The notes beneath the pieces were generated by a model. The model saw only the letters and a list, made by a program, of their open reading frames with translations. It was not told the DNA's origin and did not search any database. A program made the position numbers and the translations under genes. A stretch of DNA of 11,094 nucleotides from Nitrosopumilales archaeon CG15_BIG_FIL_POST_REV_8_21_14_020_37_12 (GTDB taxonomy: Archaea > Thermoproteota > Nitrososphaeria > Nitrososphaerales > Nitrosopumilaceae). Shown in pieces: positions 1 to 7,018 of the stretch. Each line of letters starts with the position of its first letter. Position 1 is the first letter of the stretch. The stretch spans positions 1,511-12,604 of the forward strand of contig PFFZ01000001.1 of NCBI GenBank assembly GCA_002781805.1. The letters are read 5' to 3'.

Positions 1-824
1 ACTCATATGAGGATACCAATATAGTTCATTTTCTTGTAACTAAAAATGAATTGCAAAAAATTAACGAAAAATTAGGCTCTGGCAATCACAATAATAAAAA
101 TATGAATCTCAAACTAGTTCCGTTAGATGAGGTATCAAAAACCTCAACTGAGTTTTATCTTGTAGACACTACAAATAATGAACAAGTTCCCACAACAGTC
201 AATATCTCATGGGATGGTAACTATGGCGCAGGAGAGGAAATTCCATTTGAAATAACATTTTTTGATGAGAATAGAGATCTTATAAGAGATATCAGATATG
301 CAATATCTTTCATTGATAAAAATAATAAAGAACTACAAAGATTCACAGGCGACGATCCTAACATGCCTGGAATTGTTGCATTGGAAGGAATTGATCTTCA
401 AAAAATATTTGTTCCATCACAAGGACAATATCGGATAGATGTTCTTGTTTATGGTACTGGTCTGGATTATAATGCAAAGTATGCAGGAATTGGCTCTGGA
501 ATAATTGAAATCGGTCCCAGTCTTCCAAAGTCTCCCACTGGTACATCTACCGTGATTCCATCTTGGATCAAGAACAATGCGGGCTGGTGGGCAGACGGCT
601 CAATTGACGACTCTTCGTTTGTTCAGGGAATTCAGTACTTGATCAAAGAAGGAATAATGAACATTCCTCCAACCACACCAGGCGCAGGAACTGGTTCCAA
701 CGAGATTCCATCGTGGATCAAGAACAATGCGGGCTGGTGGGCAGACGGCTCAATTGACGACTCTTCGTTTGTTCAGGGAATTCAGTACTTGATCAAAGAA
801 GGAATAATGAAGATCCAGTCGTAG
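1..824 (+). CDS. C-terminal part of a probable exported/surface protein with two IPSWIKNNAGWWADG modules (5' end outside window)
   Basis: The reading frame is already open at base 3 and has no stop before the TAG at 822-824, so the gene starts left of the window; the TTG at 51 is not a credible start. About 273 codons are visible. The middle (about 190-510) encodes a beta-rich segment with alternating hydrophobic residues, including VNISWDGNYGAGEEIPFEITF and a closing strand QYRIDVLVYGTG, which resembles an Ig-like or cupredoxin-like fold, although I see no metal-binding motif. The C-terminus is a proline/threonine/glycine linker, a 35-residue module, a second linker (PPTTPGAGTG) and a second copy of the module, ending six residues or fewer before the stop. 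This Trp-rich module recurs at the C-termini of many thaumarchaeal surface proteins; its function is not known to me. Any signal peptide would lie outside the window. Surface location is inferred from the module and low-complexity linkers, not from a visible sorting signal. Confidence 0.85.
   Translation, partial: SYEDTNIVHFLVTKNELQKINEKLGSGNHNNKNMNLKLVPLDEVSKTSTEFYLVDTTNNEQVPTTVNISWDGNYGAGEEIPFEITFFDENRDLIRDIRYAISFIDKNNKELQRFTGDDPNMPGIVALEGIDLQKIFVPSQGQYRIDVLVYGTGLDYNAKYAGIGSGIIEIGPSLPKSPTGTSTVIPSWIKNNAGWWADGSIDDSSFVQGIQYLIKEGIMNIPPTTPGAGTGSNEIPSWIKNNAGWWADGSIDDSSFVQGIQYLIKEGIMKIQS
554..661 (+). repeat. Surface-protein module, copy 1 (108 bp direct repeat)
   Basis: First of two in-frame copies of a 108-bp sequence; codons 555-659 encode 35 residues beginning IPSWIKNNAGWWADG and ending LIKEGIM. 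It differs from copy 2 at one base only (563 T versus 713 G), a silent third-position change in a serine codon. By count it is about 44% GC, richer than the AT-rich sequence around it. Confidence 0.95.
704..811 (+). repeat. Surface-protein module, copy 2 (108 bp direct repeat)
   Basis: Second copy, exactly 150 bp (50 codons) downstream of copy 1 and identical at 107 of 108 bases. The linker between copies (662-703) is rich in Pro, Thr and Gly and is not repeated. Near-identity at silent positions points to a recent duplication or gene conversion rather than protein-level selection alone. Confidence 0.95.
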
Positions 825-848
825 ACTTTAGTTTTGTATGTGATTAGC

Positions 849-1055
849 ATGAAAGACATCAATGACATTTTACCGAAAATCCCAAACATGAGATGGGGCG
901 CTTTGATGAATAAAGCGCCAACCAATCAAAAAATTCAAGAAATGAATGACATCTTTCCTGATAATGGAAGATGGCATACTGTCTTTGAAGAAAAAGACTC
1001 CGTAACAATTGATGGCAAGCAGATTTGGAAAAAAGATCCAAACAAGTGGACATAG
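849..1055 (+). CDS. Small Trp-rich hypothetical protein (68 aa)
   Basis: I do not recognise this family. ATG at 849 gives 68 residues; TTG 834 or GTG 840 in the same frame would add five or three residues, but ATG is preferred because the extra residues look like untranslated leader. The product is soluble-looking and charged, with four tryptophans in the contexts MRWGAL, GRWHTVF, QIWKKD and NKWT, and no membrane span or signal peptide. It lies 24 bp after the repeat-module gene on the same strand, so the two may be co-transcribed; a weak TATA-like CTTTA at 826-830 could also serve it. No Shine-Dalgarno sequence is visible. Two open frames on the opposite strand cover the same bases, but they have poor composition for proteins and no promoter. 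A real gene is likely; the function is unknown. Confidence 0.6.
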   Translation: MKDINDILPKIPNMRWGALMNKAPTNQKIQEMNDIFPDNGRWHTVFEEKDSVTIDGKQIWKKDPNKWT

Positions 1056-1100
1056 TTCTGTCATTTATACGGCCATATCATCGCAAGAACAATCTTTAGA

Positions 1101-1119
1101 TTATATTTGAATTCAAATA
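1101..1119 (+). promoter_or_regulatory. TATA box overlapped by a 16-bp perfect palindrome (candidate operator)
   Basis: TTATATTT at 1101-1108 is centred about 26 bp before the TTG at 1130, the distance expected for an archaeal TATA box giving a leaderless transcript that begins at the start codon. TATTTGAATTCAAATA at 1104-1119 is a perfect inverted repeat that covers half of the TATA box and the region just downstream. A dimeric regulator bound here would block TBP/TFB. The palindrome is seen directly; the operator role is inferred. Confidence 0.5.
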
Positions 1120-1129
1120 CTAGATACTA

Positions 1130-1999
1130 TTGACTCGTAATTTCCAAGTTGTAGTTACAGGAGCTAGCGGTTTTGTAGCAAGACATGTGCGGAAATTCCT
1201 TTCTGAAAATGATATAAAAACAATATCTGTATCTAGAAAAGATTTTAAAAAATTTAAAAATGAAACAAAAATAGTTTCCAAAAATTATGATGAGAAAATT
1301 ATTTTGCCAAAAATACAAAATTCTACGGCATTAATTCATCTTGTGGGTATTGGAAAACAAACTGTCAAAGATGATTATTTTCTAGTAAACTTGGAATTTA
1401 CAAAAAAAATCATCAACATTTGTAGAAAAGCAGGAATAAGAAAAATTATCTATGCTAGTGGATTGGGCGTTTCAAAAGACACCACATTGGGTTATTTTAT
1501 TTCAAAATACAAAGCTGAGCAACAAATCATTAATTCAAATCTAGATTTTACTATATTTCGTCCGTCATATATTGTGGGAAAAGATGATCATTTTACAAAA
1601 TATCTAAAATCACAAATCAAAAAGGGCGTTATTGAAATACCTGGAACAGGAAAATACTCTATCCAACCTATATCGATAGATGATGTTTCTAAAGTTATTC
1701 TCAAATCTGTTCAAGACAGGAGGTTTGCAAAGAAAATTCTGGATCTTGTTGGTCCAGAATCAATCACGTTTGAAAGATACGTTAAAGAATTTTCTCGAGG
1801 CACTGGGACAAAAATCAAAAAGATGAGCTTAGAATCTGTATATCATAAAGCCATTTCAAATCCCAAAAGCAACTTTGGTGTTGATGATCTAAACCTTCTT
1901 GTAGGAAACTTTACAGGAAATCACAAAAAATTACAACAAATATCTAAAATGAAGTTTCAGTCTGTTATTGAGTTGTTAAAGTCCGGCAGCCTTCTTTAA
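1130..1999 (+). CDS. NAD(P)-binding atypical SDR protein, NDUFA9/complex I 39-kDa-like
   Basis: This 289-residue protein has an N-terminal Rossmann nucleotide-binding motif [11 protein letters not shown] (residues 9-20) right after the first beta strand, as in extended and atypical short-chain dehydrogenases. The usual third glycine is alanine, a change common in atypical SDRs. [10 protein letters not shown] (105-114) holds the candidate serine, and Y122 and K126 form a YxxxK pair; FRPSYIVG (143-150) matches the RPxxxxG segment of NDUFA9-like proteins. In that group the members act as oxidoreductases, epimerases or assembly/stability factors, and the substrate here cannot be read from the sequence. 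The TTG start is supported by the TATA box 26 bp upstream and by the motif beginning within ten residues; no upstream in-frame ATG is evident. The 3' end overlaps metK on the other strand by 24 bp. Quinone/flavin reductase or sugar-epimerase roles are both possible. Confidence 0.82.
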   Translation: MTRNFQVVVTGASGFVARHVRKFLSENDIKTISVSRKDFKKFKNETKIVSKNYDEKIILPKIQNSTALIHLVGIGKQTVKDDYFLVNLEFTKKIINICRKAGIRKIIYASGLGVSKDTTLGYFISKYKAEQQIINSNLDFTIFRPSYIVGKDDHFTKYLKSQIKKGVIEIPGTGKYSIQPISIDDVSKVILKSVQDRRFAKKILDLVGPESITFERYVKEFSRGTGTKIKKMSLESVYHKAISNPKSNFGVDDLNLLVGNFTGNHKKLQQISKMKFQSVIELLKSGSLL

Positions 2000-3142
2000 T
2001 GCATCTGCCTTGTCTGTTTTTTCCCAAGTAAATTCTGGTTCATTTCTTCCAAAATGGCCATATGCAGCTGTTTTTCTGTAAATCGGTCTTTTCAAGTCAA
2101 GATGCGATATTATGCCTGATGGTTTCATATCAAAATTCTTTCTTACCAATTCCTCAATGTCTTTTTCTGGAATCTTGTTTGTTTCAAATGTGTTGACATA
2201 AAGCGACACTGGTTCAGCCACACCTATTGCATATGCTAATTGAACTTCACATCTGTCAGCCAATCCTGCGGCAACCAAATTCTTTGCAATGTATCTGCAC
2301 ATGTAGCATGCAGATCTGTCTACCTTTGATGGATCTTTCCCAGAGAATGCGCCACCACCATGTCGTCCAAATCCACCATACGTGTCTACAATAATTTTTC
2401 TTCCAGTTAATCCTGAATCACCATGAGGTCCGCCTATTACAAATTTGCCGGTAGGGTTAATGTGAATTTTAATTTGATCATTCCATAGATTTCCCAAAAC
2501 TGGTTTGATTACTTTCTCAATTACTTGTTTTGAAATATCTTCCTGAGAGATTTCGGGTGCATGTTGCGTTGAGACTACAACTGTTTCAATTTTTGTAGGT
2601 TTATTGTCAACATATCTAACCGATACCTGTGTTTTTCCATCTGGTCTTGCCCATGGAAGAGTGTTGTTTTTTCTAACCTCTGCTAACTTTTGTGCCAATT
2701 TTTGTGACAGTAAAATTGGCATTGGCATAAGTTCCAGAGTTTCATTTGTTGCATACCCGAACATCAATCCTTGATCCCCTGCTCCTTGTTCATGATCCCC
2801 AGTGGCAGTTATTCCTTGACTGATGTCTGGACTCTGGGCATGAAGTCGTAACGTTACTTCACATGATTCTGTATCAAACTTTAGTTCTTTGTTGTTATAT
2901 CCAATATCTCGAATAACTTTTCTCACAAGTTTTTCTTGCGACTCCTTGTCAAAATTTGCCCTAGTTGTAACTTCACCTACGACTGCTACAAAATCTGTTG
3001 TAACTAAACTCTCAACTGCCACTCGTGAATCGGGGTCTTGTTTTAAAAATTCGTCTAAAAACGCATCTGAAATTTGATCGCATATCTTGTCTGGATGGCC
3101 TTCAGTTACCGACTCTGATGTGAACAGAAAATTGTTAGTCAT
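1976..3142 (-). CDS. metK: S-adenosylmethionine synthetase, bacterial/eukaryotic type
   Basis: MetK makes S-adenosylmethionine from methionine and ATP, releasing phosphate and diphosphate, in the cytoplasm. The diagnostic motifs are present in order: GHPDK (residues 15-19, with the catalytic His and Mg-binding Asp), [12 protein letters not shown] (120-131, the methionine-loop/ATP motif), [17 protein letters not shown], and [16 protein letters not shown] (262-277, the P-loop-like phosphate-binding motif). The length of 388 residues fits the bacterial enzyme (about 384), and the sequence looks complete. ATG at 3142 is chosen; a GTG at 3151 would add three residues. The gene follows the Sm-like gene by 15 bp and is probably co-transcribed with it. 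Many archaea instead use a highly divergent MAT family, so this type is worth noting; whether it is standard in this lineage I cannot tell from one window. Its 3' end overlaps the convergent SDR gene. Confidence 0.97.
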   Translation of the reverse strand: MTNNFLFTSESVTEGHPDKICDQISDAFLDEFLKQDPDSRVAVESLVTTDFVAVVGEVTTRANFDKESQEKLVRKVIRDIGYNNKELKFDTESCEVTLRLHAQSPDISQGITATGDHEQGAGDQGLMFGYATNETLELMPMPILLSQKLAQKLAEVRKNNTLPWARPDGKTQVSVRYVDNKPTKIETVVVSTQHAPEISQEDISKQVIEKVIKPVLGNLWNDQIKIHINPTGKFVIGGPHGDSGLTGRKIIVDTYGGFGRHGGGAFSGKDPSKVDRSACYMCRYIAKNLVAAGLADRCEVQLAYAIGVAEPVSLYVNTFETNKIPEKDIEELVRKNFDMKPSGIISHLDLKRPIYRKTAAYGHFGRNEPEFTWEKTDKADALKKAAGL

Positions 3143-3157
3143 AAGAACCACTAGCCA

Positions 3158-3400
3158 CTAGAGTTCATTTTCAAGTTTGATAAATAATACGTTGTTGCCT
3201 CTTACAATTACTCTGCCATAATTTGCAATCGTTTTACCATCATGCAATTCTTCAGCATCTGTCATAATCAAGTTCATGTAAGAATCAACATTATCCATTT
3301 TACCTTTGTATTCTACTTCATTTTTCAGTCTAACAGTTACTTTCTTCTTTGTACTTTTTTGAAGAGTTGTTAATGGTCTTTTTGCACTCGTTTGCGACAC
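3158..3400 (-). CDS. Sm-like archaeal protein (LSm/SmAP)
   Basis: An 80-residue Sm-fold protein. A basic N-terminal helix (KRPLTTLQKSTKKK) is followed by the Sm1 motif at about 21-52, containing the RNA-contact signature DSYMN (39-43), and the Sm2 motif at about 61-75 with YGRVIVRGNNVLFI, including the RG pair (67-68). Archaeal Sm-like proteins form heptameric or hexameric rings that bind U-rich RNA and take part in RNA processing and tRNA metabolism. The start is the GTG at 3400: an in-frame TAA lies two codons upstream and the next Met is inside the Sm1 motif. The gene is first in a likely operon with metK. In many other archaea the SmAP gene sits next to ribosomal protein L37e, which is absent here. 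Confidence 0.95.
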   Translation of the reverse strand: MSQTSAKRPLTTLQKSTKKKVTVRLKNEVEYKGKMDNVDSYMNLIMTDAEELHDGKTIANYGRVIVRGNNVLFIKLENEL

Positions 3401-3434
3401 TAATTATTCACTTGTTTTGCATACGTTGTTCTCT

Positions 3435-3444
3435 AGAATAAAAG
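3435..3444 (-). promoter_or_regulatory. Probable TATA box of the Sm-like/metK operon
   Basis: On the minus strand GCTTTTATTC is centred about 40 bp before the GTG at 3400, which would place transcription start near 3413 and leave a leader of about 13 nt. It lies in the 97-bp divergent spacer 3401-3497 shared with the Rad51-paralog gene. Assigned from composition and spacing only. Confidence 0.4.
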
Positions 3445-3473
3445 CCTTACCTCGTTTGAAAATCCTGAAATTC

Positions 3474-3481
3474 TTTAAATT
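3474..3481 (+). promoter_or_regulatory. Probable TATA box of the Rad51-paralog gene
   Basis: TTTAAATT, inside a T-rich run, is centred about 21 bp before the ATG at 3498 and about 33 bp before the ATG at 3510. Expected initiation about 26 bp downstream falls between the two, near 3503, which favours translation from the second ATG with a very short leader. Assigned by position and composition. Confidence 0.4.
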
Positions 3482-3497
3482 TTTTCATTGATTTTAG

Positions 3498-4169
3498 ATG
3501 ATTAATCAAATGATCTCCACCGGATTAGAAAAATTAGATGAATTTCTTTTAGGTGGAATCCATAATTGTGTAATTACTGACATTTATGGTGGCAATGGAA
3601 CAGGAAAAACTCAACTATTGTTGCAAATCTGCATAAATTCAATCAAAAATGGCGGAACTGTTCTCTATTTAGACACAACGGGAAATTTTAGACCTGAAAG
3701 AATTATTGAAATGCAAAAAAATTATAATTCAGATGATAACCTGCTTGAGAGAATCACAGTTCTAAGAATAACAAATACTTCTGAGCAAATCAACTCCATA
3801 GAAATAATGAAAAATCAAAGCTTTTCTTTAATAGTGATTGACAACATTACTGATTTGTTTTCATATGAATACCAAAGTGAGGATCTGATTTTTGAAAAAA
3901 ACATGCTATTTATGAGATTTATGAGAGATCTTTCACATGTATCATTGACTAAGAAAATTCCGATTGTCATTACAAATATGGTTAGAAGTATTGAAGGTAA
4001 CGAGATGGAAAACCTGAAATCTGCAATTGATCCATTTACGCATATCAAAATTAAGCTCTCAAAAACATCCTCAAAATTCCAAGGTGAAATTAAATGGCTA
4101 AATCATAGCAGTCAATTTTCTTATAAAATTAACACATCAGGATTAACTCATAATACTGAAGATATTTAA
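3498..4169 (+). CDS. Rad51/RadA-family ATPase paralog, core domain only (RadB/aRadC-like), altered catalytic residues
   Basis: This 223-residue protein is a RecA-fold ATPase without the N-terminal helix-hairpin-helix domain of RadA. ISTGLEKLDEFLLGGI (6-21) is the typical family opening; Walker A is GGNGTGKTQ (31-39), the GKTQL ending being typical of Rad51 rather than KaiC; Walker B is LIVIDN (111-116). The strand YLDTTGNFRPERI (57-69) aligns with the family's DTEGTFRPERI, but the catalytic glutamate is threonine (T61). IVITNMV (156-162) aligns with ITNQV, but the sensor glutamine is methionine (M161). The FxxA oligomerisation linker is also absent. Family knowledge places such paralogs in recombination as mediators of RadA; the altered residues suggest ATP binding with weak or no hydrolysis (inference). 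Start choice is uncertain: ATG 3510 would give 219 residues and fits the TATA box slightly better. The small membrane-protein gene and lhr follow directly. A KaiC-like regulator is the main alternative. Confidence 0.85.
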   Translation: MINQMISTGLEKLDEFLLGGIHNCVITDIYGGNGTGKTQLLLQICINSIKNGGTVLYLDTTGNFRPERIIEMQKNYNSDDNLLERITVLRITNTSEQINSIEIMKNQSFSLIVIDNITDLFSYEYQSEDLIFEKNMLFMRFMRDLSHVSLTKKIPIVITNMVRSIEGNEMENLKSAIDPFTHIKIKLSKTSSKFQGEIKWLNHSSQFSYKINTSGLTHNTEDI

Positions 4170-4170
4170 C
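4162..4170 (+). promoter_or_regulatory. TATA box for the small membrane-protein gene (and possibly lhr)
   Basis: ATATTTAAC covers the stop codon of the preceding gene and is centred 26 bp before the ATG at 4192, the ideal spacing for a leaderless archaeal transcript beginning at that ATG. This supports the 39-codon frame as a real gene. Confidence 0.5.
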
Positions 4171-4191
4171 ATCCGTCTGTCTAGTTTATGA

Positions 4192-4311
4192 ATGGCAGGA
4201 ATCTTTGATTCTATTCCAATAATTGTTGTAGTTTTATTTGCAATAGGTTTAGCTGGCGTAATGGTTTATGAAAAAACACGAACAAATCCAACCAAAGAAT
4301 CTGATTCTTGA
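4192..4311 (+). CDS. 39-aa single-pass membrane microprotein overlapping lhr
   Basis: This short frame runs from ATG 4192 to TGA 4309-4311. It begins MAGIFDSIP, continues with one strongly hydrophobic span of about 17 residues (roughly 8-26, Ile/Val/Leu/Phe/Ala/Gly-rich) and ends with a charged hydrophilic tail, EKTRTNPTKESDS. The positive residues just after the span predict the C-terminus in the cytoplasm. It starts 22 bp after the Rad51-paralog stop, has a well-placed TATA box, and overlaps the first 44 bp of lhr in another frame, so lhr translation may be coupled to it. I do not recognise the family and infer no function. Support comes from the coherent protein architecture, promoter spacing and compact packing; the chance that it is only a spurious frame remains. 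Confidence 0.6.
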   Translation: MAGIFDSIPIIVVVLFAIGLAGVMVYEKTRTNPTKESDS

Positions 4312-7018
4312 TTTAAAAGTTGATTCTTTATTTCAAAATTTTGGATTTACAAATTTAACAGAAATTCAAAAACAAGCTTCACCAATAGTTCTACAAAAAA
4401 AAGACTGTCTGATTATTGCCCCAACCGGTTCTGGAAAAACTGAATGCTCGGTAATTCCAGTTTTTTCTATAATAAAAGATTCAAAGAAATTGGGAAAAAT
4501 CAAGGCACTATACATAACTCCACTTAGGGCATTGAATAGAGATGTGTTTCGAAGAATCACCAAGTATGCCCAAGCAAATGATTTGTCTATAGAAATTAGG
4601 CATGGTGATACAACTCAAACTGTCAGAAGAAAAATCACTGAAAATCCTCCTGATGTCTTAATTACAACTCCAGAAACACTGGTAATTTTACTTACCCAAC
4701 AGAAAATGCTTGACGCACTGTCTGAACTGGAGTGGATTGTCATTGATGAGGTTCATGAACTACTTGCAAGTGAAAGAGGTTCTCAACTATCTCTGAGCAT
4801 AGAGCGACTGCAGATAAACTCAAAAATCCCTCTTACAAAAATTGGCTTGTCTGCAACAGTGGGAAATTTTGAAGAAGCAGGGAAATTTGTGGTAGGTTCA
4901 AAAGGAAAATGTCACATAATTCGAGATACATCTGTCAGAAAATATGATGTTGAAGTCAAATTCGTTGACGGTACAATTTCTGACGTGGCTGATAAAATTA
5001 TCGAATATGTTGAGGAGCAGAATCTGGATTCTCCTGTACTTCTTTTTACCAATACAAGAGGAGAGTCAGAATTTTTAGCTTCCATTCTTAAAGAAAAATC
5101 CACCATCAACATAGAACTTCATCACGGATCATTATCCAAAGAGGTAAGAGAAGACACAGAATTATCGTTACGGGAAGGCAAACGAGGAATTGTTGTGTGC
5201 ACGTCTTCTCTTGAGTTGGGTCTTGATATTGGTTCAGTAGAACTGGTCATCCATTATGGTTCTCCCAGGCAAGTATCCAAATTAGTTCAAAGAATTGGTC
5301 GAAGTAGACACAATAGAGACGCTTCAGCAAAAGGTTTGATTATAACCAATAATGCTGATGATGAATTTGAAACACGAGCCATTCTTGATAGAATTCAAGA
5401 AGGATCCATTGAAGAGCAAAAAATTCATGATGGTTCTTTGGATGTTCTTGCACATCATTTAGTGGGAATGACAATGCAGTTAGGTGAAATACCGATAAGC
5501 TTTGCATTTGAAACCGTTACCAACGCATACCCTTTTAGAAATTTACAAATTGATGAGTTGATTGGTGTCTTGGATTTGTTGGATTCTAATTATCTGATCT
5601 TCTTTGATAGAAATAAAATGACTTTTTGGAAAAAGGGGCGCTCCTTCAAATATTATTTTGAAAACCTCTCTACCATACCTGACATCTTAAAATTCAAGGT
5701 GTTTGACAGTGTGGGGAAAAAAATCATTGGTACTTTAGATCAAAGATTTGTGGGTGATTTTGGCGACTCTGGAAACATTTTTGTTCTAAAAGGCTCTCAG
5801 TGGAGGATTCTCAATGTTGATGAAAAATCACTGTCTGTGAATGTAGAACCTTTCCGGGGAGGCGGAATTACCGTGCCCTATTGGGAAGGTGAGAGCATTC
5901 CGATTGACTATAGAACCGCTAAAAAGGTTGGTCATTTTCGGACCAAGGTAAATTCTGGCTCATTGAATTTAATCAATAAGACTATTGAAAATCTGAATTT
6001 TCAAATCCAGAATGAAAGTGATGTGATCATTGAATCAAACAGATCACAAGGCTCTATTGTAATTCATTCATGCTTTGGAACAAAAATTAACGCAACACTG
6101 TCTGCATTACTATCATCCATGCTGTCTTCGGTATTGGGATCCTTGGTGGACTCGAGAAGCGATGGGTATAGAATAGTCTTGTCTTCAAGATCTAGAATAT
6201 CTGAAAAATTATTTTTAGAAGTTCTAAAAGACGAGTATGATCTTTATTCGATAATTACTGCTTCATTGGCTGGAACTCACAATGTTAATTGGAGAACTTG
6301 GTGTGTTGCCAAAAAATTTGGTGTAGTTGGGAGGGGTGCAATCTATGAAAAAAAATCTGCCAGATTTTTATATGAAAGATATTCAAAAACACCTCTTGTT
6401 GCAGAAGCGCTGCGAGAACTATTCCATGATAAATATGATTTGTCAAATACTGATAAAATTCTAAGAAAAATCCGGGATGGTAAAATTTCCATAGTTTGGA
6501 TGGAAGTAGATGCGTTTTCCAAGCTTGCAGAGCCAATATTAGATCATACTGCAAAATACTATTCTGCACCTGCAAATCTTGACAAAGGAATACTGGATCT
6601 TGTTAAAGCAAGACTCGCAAAAACAAAACACCGGCTAGTTTGTGCAAGATGTGGGAAATGGGAACGAGTTATTGAAACAAGTGAGGCCAAAAATATTCTT
6701 GTCTGTCCTTATTGTAAGGGCAGGCAAATAACGGCTACTTTCTATTCTGACTATGATCTTCCAAAAATTATTCGCAAGAAACATGAGGGAAAAAAGCTGA
6801 CTCCTGATGAAAAACACAAGTTTGAGCGTGCCTGGAAGGTATCCTCATTGATTGAGAATTTTGGGAAAATTGCAATAACAGTAATGTCTGGATATGGTGT
6901 AGGCGCAGATACTGCAGCACGAATTTTGCGCAACATGGTAGATGAGGAGCATCTTTTCAGGCAAATTTACGAAGCAGAAAGACAGTATGTTGTTACCCGG
7001 GGATTTTGGGATTCCTAA
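4268..7018 (+). CDS. lhr: Lhr-type superfamily 2 helicase with C-terminal Cys4 zinc motif
   Basis: A 916-residue SF2 helicase. A Q-motif-like FGFTNLTEIQ (25-35) precedes motif I APTGSGKTE (51-59); motif II is DEVH (160-163) in the Lhr-typical setting DEVHELLASERG; motif III is SAT (195-197); motif VI is QRIGRSRH (341-348). SLDVLAHHLVG (390-400) starts the Lhr-core winged-helix region, followed by the Lhr beta-barrel part to about 780. C792, C795, C813 and C816 (CARC...CPYC) form a probable zinc ribbon, and the last 70 residues contain a hairpin-like GYGVGADTAARIL. Lhr proteins translocate 3' to 5' on single strands and unwind DNA or RNA-DNA hybrids; some archaeal members are RNA helicases, so the exact substrate is open. 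ATG 4268 is the first plausible start. The gene overlaps the microprotein gene upstream and the RPA gene by 4 bp at its 3' end. Confidence 0.93.
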   Translation: MKKHEQIQPKNLILDLKVDSLFQNFGFTNLTEIQKQASPIVLQKKDCLIIAPTGSGKTECSVIPVFSIIKDSKKLGKIKALYITPLRALNRDVFRRITKYAQANDLSIEIRHGDTTQTVRRKITENPPDVLITTPETLVILLTQQKMLDALSELEWIVIDEVHELLASERGSQLSLSIERLQINSKIPLTKIGLSATVGNFEEAGKFVVGSKGKCHIIRDTSVRKYDVEVKFVDGTISDVADKIIEYVEEQNLDSPVLLFTNTRGESEFLASILKEKSTINIELHHGSLSKEVREDTELSLREGKRGIVVCTSSLELGLDIGSVELVIHYGSPRQVSKLVQRIGRSRHNRDASAKGLIITNNADDEFETRAILDRIQEGSIEEQKIHDGSLDVLAHHLVGMTMQLGEIPISFAFETVTNAYPFRNLQIDELIGVLDLLDSNYLIFFDRNKMTFWKKGRSFKYYFENLSTIPDILKFKVFDSVGKKIIGTLDQRFVGDFGDSGNIFVLKGSQWRILNVDEKSLSVNVEPFRGGGITVPYWEGESIPIDYRTAKKVGHFRTKVNSGSLNLINKTIENLNFQIQNESDVIIESNRSQGSIVIHSCFGTKINATLSALLSSMLSSVLGSLVDSRSDGYRIVLSSRSRISEKLFLEVLKDEYDLYSIITASLAGTHNVNWRTWCVAKKFGVVGRGAIYEKKSARFLYERYSKTPLVAEALRELFHDKYDLSNTDKILRKIRDGKISIVWMEVDAFSKLAEPILDHTAKYYSAPANLDKGILDLVKARLAKTKHRLVCARCGKWERVIETSEAKNILVCPYCKGRQITATFYSDYDLPKIIRKKHEGKKLTPDEKHKFERAWKVSSLIENFGKIAITVMSGYGVGADTAARILRNMVDEEHLFRQIYEAERQYVVTRGFWDS

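Noticed and set aside
51..824. TTG at 51 as the start of the repeat-module gene
   Set aside because: The same frame is open without a stop to base 3, so the gene is cut by the window edge and this codon is internal.
859..1064. Two minus-strand frames opposite the small Trp-rich gene
   Set aside because: The plus-strand protein has better composition, and neither minus frame has a promoter or recognisable motif.
4188..4208. ATG at 4188 (seven-codon frame) just before the microprotein ATG
   Set aside because: It closes after six residues and is slightly too close to the TATA box; the 4192 frame gives a coherent membrane protein.
6285..6575. 96-codon frame on the minus strand inside lhr
   Set aside because: Antisense of the Lhr core domain; Gln/His/Phe-rich composition typical of shadow frames.
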